17,152 bases of DNA from UBA1737 sp964474685 (GTDB lineage Bacteria > Bacillota_I > Bacilli_A > ML615J-28 > CAG-313), in contig CAYYTE010000026.1 of assembly GCA_964474685.1 (NCBI GenBank), positions 1 through 17,152 of the forward strand. Direction: 5' to 3'. Shown here one piece after another: positions 7,403 to 13,729 of this stretch. The notes under the pieces are model-generated. The model was not told where the DNA came from, searched no databases, and saw nothing but the letters and a program-made list of their open reading frames with translations. The position numbers and the translations under genes were made by a program. Position 1 is the stretch's first letter, and every line of letters starts with the position of its first letter.

Positions 7403-9189
7403 AACAAAAAAATGAAAGACTTGTCTTAAAGAATGCTAAAATTCCATTTCTTATTTGTATTAAACTAGCATTTAAAAACATTTGGAAAAAGAAATTTCAA
7501 TTTCTTGTTCTTGTTCTCTTTTGTGGAATCAGCCTTGCCTTTTTATCTTTCACAATTGAGTTAAATGGAGACATATTACGTCAAAACGTCTACACAATGG
7601 TAGAAAATGGTTATCGCTATACAGAAATATATGAATATTCACCAAGTTCGAAGGAATCAATTAAAGAAGATCCTTACAATCAATATAGTTATCAACCTTT
7701 AAAAGATAATTCATACGATACGATTAAAAAGAACTTACCCGAACTAACAATTAATAAATATCAATCCATATCGATCGATTATGCGGGTATAAAAAAAGAA
7801 GAATCAAACTTCTTCTACACAGGTTATATCTCTACTATCATAGAATACGATAAAACAAATAACTATGATTTAATATGTGGAAGAAAACCTATTGATAATT
7901 CAAATGAAATACTTATAACTGATTATCTAGTTGCGGGATTTAAACATTTTGGATTATATTCAAATTGTAATAATATCGTAGATTACTTAAATCAAAAAAT
8001 CCATTTAAATCAAGATGATTATACGATTGTTGGAATTCTTAAAACCAACTATGAAAAATGGTCAAAATATGCCATCGTGAATGATGTTGAAAAAGATAAA
8101 ACAAACTACTCCTATGCAAATGATATTAAAATGATAAATTCTGTAGTATTAACTTCCCCTTATTTTGAAATTGAAAAGAATGGAACACACTCTACTCAAA
8201 AATTTCAAAAAACACAAAGCGCTGGAACCCATGGTACCGATTGGGCCTTTACAAATACCACTACCCCTGAATATGTCTATTCAGCAAATGTATTTTATAA
8301 TACCTATGAAAAACCCGAGATTGCTCGCTTTACATGGGGAAACCGTTACTTTGGAAGAATGGCCACTGCAGATAATGAAATCGTAATTCCTAAAGCCTAT
8401 ATAAAAAGTTTATTTAATGAAACTTATTCAACAGGATGGGACTTTTATAGTTTTTGGCAAGAAAATATCCAAAACCATTTAGTTACTCTATCTATTACGG
8501 ATAAAACAACAGGGGTATCCTATAAAAAAGACTTTACTATTGTGGGTATCACAACAAGTACTACAACTATTCAAACAACAAAAAATGATTATTTCGCACT
8601 CTATAATACTTTTCAAGAAAAAACTGAAAATATACTTATGAGCTTACCATCAAATCCTGAAACCGCATATAATCTATTTCTAAAAGCATATAATAAAGGA
8701 AATACCAATGAGTTTTCTTACATATTAAATGTTTGGGCATATAAAACCGATATTGCTTCTTATACAGTTGATCCATTAATCAACCTCGTTGCAAAAGGTG
8801 GAGCATTCGTATTTATATTGTTTACTATTGGAATCATGTGGACAATTGTCGCAATCGATATCGTAGATTCAAAAAAAGAAATAGGAATATTACGTTCTAT
8901 CGGTCTTCCAGGAAACAAAGTATCTTTTATCTTTATTTTCCAAACCTTACTCGCATCCCTACTTGCGTACGGCCTTGCTTTATTACTGGCAAATAAAATT
9001 ATTCCTTGGTATAACTCAGGTATCACCGATTCCCTCGGGGTCATTACACTTTATATGTATACAATGACTTGGCGAAGCTATGTTTACTTATTCATATTTG
9101 TAATTGCAATGACGTTGATTACAACTCTTATCCCATTATCAAAAATTATGCATAAAAAGATTATTGATGTAATCAATGAAAGAGAATAA
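7399..9189 (+). CDS. ABC transporter permease (FtsX/MacB-like)
   Basis: This 596-residue membrane protein has helix 1 at about 33-53, an extracytoplasmic domain of some 410 residues, and three C-terminal helices near 466-488, 510-530 and 560-582. The FtsX-type segment KKEIGILRSIG follows helix 2. The region around helix 1 (IKLAFKNIWKKKFQF) aligns with IHLAWNSFVKHKVRF of the fused transporter, so the two permease parts are paralogues. The gene overlaps the ATPase by ATGA, consistent with termination-reinitiation. A GAAGGA stretch (7385-7390) is the likely ribosome binding site. It closes the operon and is followed by a strong terminator. Together with the fusion protein it probably makes a heterodimeric transporter; the substrate is unknown. 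Confidence 0.88.
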   Translation: MKQKNERLVLKNAKIPFLICIKLAFKNIWKKKFQFLVLVLFCGISLAFLSFTIELNGDILRQNVYTMVENGYRYTEIYEYSPSSKESIKEDPYNQYSYQPLKDNSYDTIKKNLPELTINKYQSISIDYAGIKKEESNFFYTGYISTIIEYDKTNNYDLICGRKPIDNSNEILITDYLVAGFKHFGLYSNCNNIVDYLNQKIHLNQDDYTIVGILKTNYEKWSKYAIVNDVEKDKTNYSYANDIKMINSVVLTSPYFEIEKNGTHSTQKFQKTQSAGTHGTDWAFTNTTTPEYVYSANVFYNTYEKPEIARFTWGNRYFGRMATADNEIVIPKAYIKSLFNETYSTGWDFYSFWQENIQNHLVTLSITDKTTGVSYKKDFTIVGITTSTTTIQTTKNDYFALYNTFQEKTENILMSLPSNPETAYNLFLKAYNKGNTNEFSYILNVWAYKTDIASYTVDPLINLVAKGGAFVFILFTIGIMWTIVAIDIVDSKKEIGILRSIGLPGNKVSFIFIFQTLLASLLAYGLALLLANKIIPWYNSGITDSLGVITLYMYTMTWRSYVYLFIFVIAMTLITTLIPLSKIMHKKIIDVINERE

Positions 9190-9195
9190 AAATAT

Positions 9196-9234
9196 CCCAA
9201 CAGACAGGCTTAATACCTCTTTGTTGGGTTTTTT
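9196..9234 (+). terminator. Rho-independent terminator of the ABC operon, possibly bidirectional
   Basis: CCCAACA (9196-9202) pairs with TGTTGGG (9222-9228), followed at once by six T (9229-9234). A small inner AGG/CCT pairing may extend the structure. On the minus strand the same hairpin is followed by ATATTTTTATT, so it could also stop transcription arriving from the pullulanase gene, which ends at 9282. Confidence 0.85.
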
Positions 9235-9281
9235 CATTTATATCCTTATTTTAACAAATATACAACTTTGTAAAGGATTTT

Positions 9282-11339
9282 TTAATGTTTAAAAATATAT
9301 ACACCGGGCTTGCTAAAATTAAAACAGTGTACTTCTTCACTCGTTTTCTTTTCACCATCAAATAAACAAATGGTGCCAGGAGCAAAATAATGTTTGTTTA
9401 AGTCATAATTATTTTGAATAAATATTAAATAATAAGATAACTCATATGTGATTCTCATTTCAAATACATTACCAGATTCTAATGATGTTTGAAGGCGAAT
9501 TAACTCAGGATTATCCCATTTGAAAATAAAGTCTAAGTCTCTACGAATATCAATTAATGCTTTCAAGGTTGTAAGAACATCTTCATACTCTTTTATATTA
9601 TTCCAAACAATTGCATTATACTTATCACCCATATTATAGGTATTCCCCTCATTATATTTCGTTTGACCAAAGGATTGCCCCATATGAAGAAAAGGAATTC
9701 CAAAAGATAGCATCAATATACCATAAGATAGACGTAAATAGTCTTTATAAACAAACAAATCCAAATGATTCATTCGGGACATAAATCGATCATAAAAAGT
9801 TTCATTATCATGACACTCTATATAGTTGAGGGATTGTGAAGGCCGCTCAAACATCCATTCACCAATGGAAGAACCTGTAATTAATTGATATAATTTATCC
9901 TTATCAAAACCATTACCAAACAAAAATGCAGGATCTGACATATTTTGTGAAACAAAAAAGTTACGGAATGTATCGTTAAAAAAAGCATATTCTGGAAGTT
10001 GCCAGTAATTCTTCATATTTGCAAGAGACACAGAAGATAGTATTGAAGGCATATTCCAACCTTCACCATAAAGTTTACAATACTTCTTAATCTTTTTTAA
10101 CTCGCTTGCAACCTCGTTCATAGTAGAAATGGATAATAAACCCATTAAATCGAAACGAAAACCATCTACACCATAAAACTTCATCCAATGAATCAAAGAA
10201 TCAATCATTAATCTTTTAATCATCGTTCTTTGTACTGCTAAATCATTCCCACAAAAAGAAGAATTAGTTAAATACCCTCTTTCATCATATTGAAAGGAAT
10301 AGCCCGGGCATAATAAAGAATAGGAAAAAGTATCGGGATTCCACACATGATTATAAACCACATCTAAATAGACAAGAAAACCCGATTGATGCAAGCAATC
10401 AATCATCTTCTTACACTCATTAATTCTGGTTAATGGAGATTTTGAATCGGTTGCATAAAATCCACTGGGGACAAAATAATTAATTGGATTATAACCCCAA
10501 TTATACAAAAACTGAGGATTATTAAAATCAGTAATTGTTTCATCCACTCCTCCAAATAAATTCAAAGGCATTATTTGTATTTCATGAATTCCTAAATCTT
10601 TTAATAAAGGTAATCCTACACCCTCCAATTTCATCGATTCACAAACACCCATGTAAGTACCAGGATGAGAAACATCTAAATTCATAGAGTAATCGCGAAC
10701 ATTCATTTCCTCAATGATGGAAGGAAAAGGCGGTTCTTGTAATACCCTCGCATCCATAGAGTAGGTCTCATTGGAATCAATAATATAACCACATTTTCCG
10801 TTACTTGTAGAAGCAATGGCATAGGGATCAACAACATTGTGCCATGAATCATTATAATAGACAGAATAACTATATAAAGCATTTTTGAAATCACCTGAAA
10901 GTACTAACTTCCAAGCACCACACTTGTAATACGATAAAGAATATTTCGAATTATTGATAAGAACAACCACTTGTTGAGCTACGGGAGCCCATAGATAGAA
11001 AGATGATTGATTCTTCTCATAAATAACACCTAAAGGACCATCATATGCCATATCTTGTTCAAATCGAAGACTACGAGTAATTCTACCTACCCATAAAGAT
11101 ATACAAACAGTATCGAAAACAATAACATAATTACACTCAAAATGGACAATTTGAAAAAATGAGCACCATATTTGATGAACTCCTCCCACATTTTCCTCTT
11201 TAAATATCGTTAAAGGAGTTCTTAAATGTGTAGAGTTATTTGATAAATAGATATTATTCTTATCAAAACAAAAAGTACTCGGTACAATAATTTTTATTTC
11301 ATGATAATCTTCTAAGTAAGCATTAAATAAATCATTCAT
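9282..11339 (-). CDS. pulA: Type I pullulanase (GH13, cytoplasmic)
   Basis: Pullulanase hydrolyses alpha-1,6 branch links of glycogen, pullulan or branched maltodextrin. Numbered from the upstream ATG 11357 (691 residues), it has an N-terminal domain (about 1-105), a CBM48-like domain (about 106-200) and a GH13 barrel. The pullulanase marker YNWGYNP is at 285-291. GH13 regions are I DVVYNH (332-337), II GFRFD with nucleophile Asp403, III YGEGW with acid/base Glu432 and IV ECHDNE with Asp517. The order and many segments match Bacillus AmyX. There is no signal peptide, so it acts inside the cell. I chose ATG 11339 (685 residues) because GAGGA lies eight bases before it, whereas ATG 11357 has no ribosome binding site. 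This start overlaps the upstream gene by eight bases (ATGAATGA). It is the last gene of the LytTR operon. Confidence 0.93.
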   Translation of the reverse strand: MNDLFNAYLEDYHEIKIIVPSTFCFDKNNIYLSNNSTHLRTPLTIFKEENVGGVHQIWCSFFQIVHFECNYVIVFDTVCISLWVGRITRSLRFEQDMAYDGPLGVIYEKNQSSFYLWAPVAQQVVVLINNSKYSLSYYKCGAWKLVLSGDFKNALYSYSVYYNDSWHNVVDPYAIASTSNGKCGYIIDSNETYSMDARVLQEPPFPSIIEEMNVRDYSMNLDVSHPGTYMGVCESMKLEGVGLPLLKDLGIHEIQIMPLNLFGGVDETITDFNNPQFLYNWGYNPINYFVPSGFYATDSKSPLTRINECKKMIDCLHQSGFLVYLDVVYNHVWNPDTFSYSLLCPGYSFQYDERGYLTNSSFCGNDLAVQRTMIKRLMIDSLIHWMKFYGVDGFRFDLMGLLSISTMNEVASELKKIKKYCKLYGEGWNMPSILSSVSLANMKNYWQLPEYAFFNDTFRNFFVSQNMSDPAFLFGNGFDKDKLYQLITGSSIGEWMFERPSQSLNYIECHDNETFYDRFMSRMNHLDLFVYKDYLRLSYGILMLSFGIPFLHMGQSFGQTKYNEGNTYNMGDKYNAIVWNNIKEYEDVLTTLKALIDIRRDLDFIFKWDNPELIRLQTSLESGNVFEMRITYELSYYLIFIQNNYDLNKHYFAPGTICLFDGEKKTSEEVHCFNFSKPGVYIFKH

Positions 11340-11910
11340 CTTCTTGTTCCTCATCATCTGTAACCGGTGTTAATAACGTATGATCTCTTGTATTTTCAAT
11401 AATAATGGTAGTTCCCATGATTATAAATACAATCATAACAATGCTCGCAATAATCATATTTTTCGTACTAATTTGAATATTCTTCTCAACATCCCCTGTA
11501 GATATATAAATGATATTATCATAATGAACTTCATTAATTGTATAAATGAAATTAAGTCTTAAAGTTCCTAATTGATCCGACGATATCGAATATGCAAGAG
11601 TATATAAATAAGTATCCGTAGAACTTAATTCTTCTTTATAAATAACATCTTTCGGTTTCATAACATCGGTACTAAAAGAATATTCATATTGTTTATCATA
11701 GGGTAAATACGTATTTACCGCTAAATAATCAATTTTTAAAGAAGTTTCCCAAGTTAAGTAAAGCATAGTTTTATCTTCTTGAATCGCTGGTTGCGTATAA
11801 GATTGTAAATTTATAAGCATACAATCCGTGTTTGCATAAACAGGTAAAGTGATGCCAAAAATTGTAATAAACATAAGGGATACAAATATTAACAAACGTT
11901 TAATTTTCAT
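11332..11910 (-). CDS. Membrane-anchored secreted protein of unknown function
   Basis: I do not recognise this family. From ATG 11910 the product is 192 residues. It has a basic N-terminus (KIKR), a hydrophobic core and a likely signal peptidase site after VYA near residue 26. An extracytoplasmic domain of about 110 residues rich in Tyr, Thr and Ser follows, then a C-terminal helix (IASIVMIVFIIMG) and a short, very acidic tail ending DDEEQEDE. A GTG start nine bases upstream (11919) is possible but sits one base from AAGGAG, whereas ATG 11910 has ideal ten-base spacing, so I prefer the ATG. It overlaps the DUF3021 gene by 11 bases and the pullulanase gene by eight. Its place between a membrane regulator and a glucan enzyme suggests a surface sensor or carbohydrate-contact protein; this is only inference. 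Confidence 0.7.
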   Translation of the reverse strand: MKIKRLLIFVSLMFITIFGITLPVYANTDCMLINLQSYTQPAIQEDKTMLYLTWETSLKIDYLAVNTYLPYDKQYEYSFSTDVMKPKDVIYKEELSSTDTYLYTLAYSISSDQLGTLRLNFIYTINEVHYDNIIYISTGDVEKNIQISTKNMIIASIVMIVFIIMGTTIIIENTRDHTLLTPVTDDEEQEDE

Positions 11911-12355
11911 GTTTGTCACGCTCCTTATATTTCTCTAAGTTCTGATTGAGTTTCTTATTCTCATAAACTCTACGAACCAACCAAATAATACTAAGAATTG
12001 CAATTGCTAAAGCATTACCACCAATCGTAAAAATAATAAATTGAATATTTGAGCCTCGAAAAACACGTGTAATAAAGCCCATAGCATACATAGATATCAT
12101 AATACAAAGATAAACCGCAACTATTTGAATGGTTTGGTTAATATTATTGATGGAAAGGAATAGGGACAACAATATAGCAAGTACCAAGGAGATTCCCGCA
12201 ACCACTAATACATATACAAATGAAATACTATGCGACCCATATACTACCGAAGAAGTAATAACATACACAGAAATAAGGATTGCAAAAAGTGTTAAAAACA
12301 ACACGTAAAAATTATGAAAAAACTTACGAAAATGATGATTTTGTTTTTGTATCAT
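11900..12355 (-). CDS. DUF3021 family four-helix membrane protein
   Basis: This 151-residue protein has four predicted membrane helices (about residues 15-35, 45-67, 75-96 and 104-126) and a charged C-terminal tail (ENKKLNQNLEKYKERDK) that could form a short coiled coil in the cytoplasm. Size, topology and position directly after a LytTR gene match DUF3021 proteins, which are usually encoded beside stand-alone LytTR regulators and are thought to modulate them from the membrane. A very strong ribosome binding site (TAAGGAGGT, 12371-12363) lies eight bases before ATG 12355 and is embedded in the last codons of the LytTR gene, so translation should be coupled. The family assignment rests on topology and context more than on residue motifs. 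Confidence 0.7.
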   Translation of the reverse strand: MIQKQNHHFRKFFHNFYVLFLTLFAILISVYVITSSVVYGSHSISFVYVLVVAGISLVLAILLSLFLSINNINQTIQIVAVYLCIMISMYAMGFITRVFRGSNIQFIIFTIGGNALAIAILSIIWLVRRVYENKKLNQNLEKYKERDKHEN

Positions 12356-12361
12356 AACTTT

Positions 12362-12802
12362 TTACCTCCTTAATAATTTCTTTCTAAATTCATTTGCATA
12401 TACCCTAGTTATAATAATCTTTTCCCCATTATCTAAAACTGCCATAATTCGACCATTAACAAGTGTAGATACTTTCGCAATTTTATCAATATTTAATATA
12501 CAAGTTCTTGATATTTGAATAAAGGAAGTAAAACGGAGCATCTCCACGAGTTCTAGAATTTTATAATTTACTTCATATACATCTTTTATCACATATGCAA
12601 AAACTTTATTCTCAATAGCTTCAAAGTAGTAAATATCTTCAAGTTTGATAATATAATTTTCATTTTCCTTTTTACCAACAAATTGAATATAATAGGTGTT
12701 TATTAAACTCTCGATCTTTTTAATTTCATCTGTGATTACAGGTGTTGATATTAAAATCTCAGTTTCAACAAGATTTGCGTTTGTTTCCACTTTGAGTTTC
12801 AT
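12362..12802 (-). CDS. LytTR-domain transcriptional regulator (no receiver domain)
   Basis: This 146-residue DNA-binding protein has a LytTR domain over about residues 48-146. Recognisable family segments are IIKLEDIYYFEAIENKVFAYV (split here as IIKLEDIYYFEA then IENKVFAYV), the FIQISRTCILNIDKI segment (94-108) and the C-terminal GEKIIITRVYANEFRKKL block, typically SRRY..LK in relatives. The N-terminal 45 residues are not a receiver domain, so it is not a classical LytR/AgrA response regulator. Stand-alone LytTR proteins of this kind are commonly paired with a DUF3021 membrane protein, encoded here six bases downstream, and often regulate their own operon. AAGGGGG lies seven bases before ATG 12802. 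The operator sequence cannot be identified with confidence. Confidence 0.88.
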   Translation of the reverse strand: MKLKVETNANLVETEILISTPVITDEIKKIESLINTYYIQFVGKKENENYIIKLEDIYYFEAIENKVFAYVIKDVYEVNYKILELVEMLRFTSFIQISRTCILNIDKIAKVSTLVNGRIMAVLDNGEKIIITRVYANEFRKKLLRR

Positions 12803-12834
12803 GGCATTGCCCCCTTTCTTAAATAGAATAAAAG

Positions 12835-13461
12835 TTAATTCTCCTCTTTCTTCTCATCAACCACTTCTGCCGTCGTATCAATAACGGATGTGTTTTTTAC
12901 AGAAGTATCATTATTCTCTTGAGCACTATCCTTATTTATAGAACTAACCCAAATAACTGGTAACTTCTTCTTTGATATAACCAAACACAAACCATAAATA
13001 ACACAAAATAAGCAAAACAGTTCAACAATAATAAGAATAACAAATTGTATTTTTTGAGTAAACAACATAATTGCTAAAAAGAAACGAATACAATCCTTAA
13101 AAATATGATTGGGTGCTTTCTTATATAGAAATAAATCTATCCCCGCAAGAATAATTAACACAATACCACAAACAACAGAAACTACATATGTGCCTTTTGA
13201 AGATAGTAATAGCACTCCTATAACAACTTCAATTAAAGAAACGACAAAATTATAGATCCATCGTTTTGATTTTGAATAAATCTTAAATATTAAATCAAAC
13301 AAAATAGTAATAGAACCTATAATTATAAAGGACACTGCCGTTATAACTAAAAATAAACTAATTAAAGGCTTATAAAAAAAGCCAAAAAACATAGAAAAAA
13401 ACAAACCAAAACCAAAAAACATCCAGCCGGTAATATGTTGACGATAAATCGAATGATTCAT
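12835..13461 (-). CDS. Six-helix membrane protein, DUF308/HdeD-like
   Basis: This 208-residue protein is very hydrophobic, with about six membrane helices between residues 10 and 163. A polar cytoplasmic tail of about 40 residues is rich in Ser, Thr, Asn and acidic residues and ends DEKKEEN. The paired-helix pattern with short loops (for example the GVLLLSSKG turn) resembles the HdeD/DUF308 group, whose molecular role is not settled. I cannot see a decisive motif, so the name is tentative. It is the first gene of the minus-strand operon, with TAGGAG just before ATG 13461 and an extended -10 promoter beyond. The LytTR gene starts 32 bases after its stop. Confidence 0.75.
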   Translation of the reverse strand: MNHSIYRQHITGWMFFGFGLFFSMFFGFFYKPLISLFLVITAVSFIIIGSITILFDLIFKIYSKSKRWIYNFVVSLIEVVIGVLLLSSKGTYVVSVVCGIVLIILAGIDLFLYKKAPNHIFKDCIRFFLAIMLFTQKIQFVILIIVELFCLFCVIYGLCLVISKKKLPVIWVSSINKDSAQENNDTSVKNTSVIDTTAEVVDEKKEEN

Positions 13462-13491
13462 ACAAACTCCTATATAATAAATGATATAATT

Positions 13492-13500
13492 ATTATACCA
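13492..13500 (-). promoter_or_regulatory. Extended -10 promoter of the LytTR-pullulanase operon
   Basis: On the minus strand the sequence reads TGGTATAAT (13500-13492), an extended -10 with a perfect TATAAT, about 30 bases before the first start codon. No good -35 is visible at the expected distance (TTTTAA at 13520-13515), consistent with either an extended -10 promoter or dependence on an activator. Confidence 0.55.
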
Positions 13501-13677
13501 CTATTTACGTATTTTTAAAAGTAAAACCCTTTTATTTGGATTTTAAGTATTTCATGATTTAAAAGAATTTTACCTTTCTAATGAAAAAAGATAATAAAAA
13601 ACTTAAGGGAATATTTAAAAAATATAAAATCTAAAAAAAATAAGAGTTTAAACATAAGTGCAACAATATAGCAAAAG

Positions 13678-13708
13678 TTGAGAATTAATATTCAAAATTT
13701 GATATAAT
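13678..13708 (+). promoter_or_regulatory. Extended -10 promoter of the FAD dehydrogenase gene
   Basis: TATAAT at 13703-13708 is preceded by TG at 13700-13701. A TTGAGA at 13678-13683 gives a long 19-base spacer. The 16 bases 13694-13709 are identical to 2675-2690 in front of the lipoprotein operon. Confidence 0.65.
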
Positions 13709-13729
13709 ACTTTTAGAAATGAGGCACAT

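Larger units (their letters stand above)
13462..13729 (+). other. AT-rich divergent intergenic region
   Basis: This 268-base gap separates the divergent LytTR operon and FAD dehydrogenase gene. It holds one extended -10 promoter on each strand and many A and T tracts (for example 13612-13625 and 13633-13642) that suggest intrinsic curvature. A LytTR operator would be expected here, but I could not make out a convincing pair of spaced direct repeats. No open reading frame or RNA structure of note is visible. Confidence 0.5.

Noticed and set aside
7380..7425. Programmed frameshift joining the free ATPase and permease
   Set aside because: The ATGA overlap and a nearby GAAGGA site explain separate translation. 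The A-rich run CAAAAAAATG lies after the ATPase stop, so it cannot act as a slippery site for that gene, and no downstream structure is evident.
8165..8386. Plus-strand 73-codon frame inside the free permease gene
   Set aside because: It is out of frame within a certain gene and lacks a ribosome binding site.
8760..9044. Minus-strand 94-codon frame antisense to the permease gene
   Set aside because: It lies opposite conserved FtsX-domain coding sequence and shows no start signal; a shadow frame.
11380..11562. Plus-strand 60-codon frame rich in Asn and Ile opposite the anchored protein gene
   Set aside because: Composition is that of AT-rich antisense sequence, it has no promoter or ribosome binding site, and the opposite frame has clear signal and anchor segments.
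13515..13535. Inverted TAAAAG/CTTTTA in the divergent promoter region as a LytTR operator
   Set aside because: Six AT-rich pairs are expected by chance here, and LytTR proteins usually bind spaced direct repeats rather than such a palindrome.
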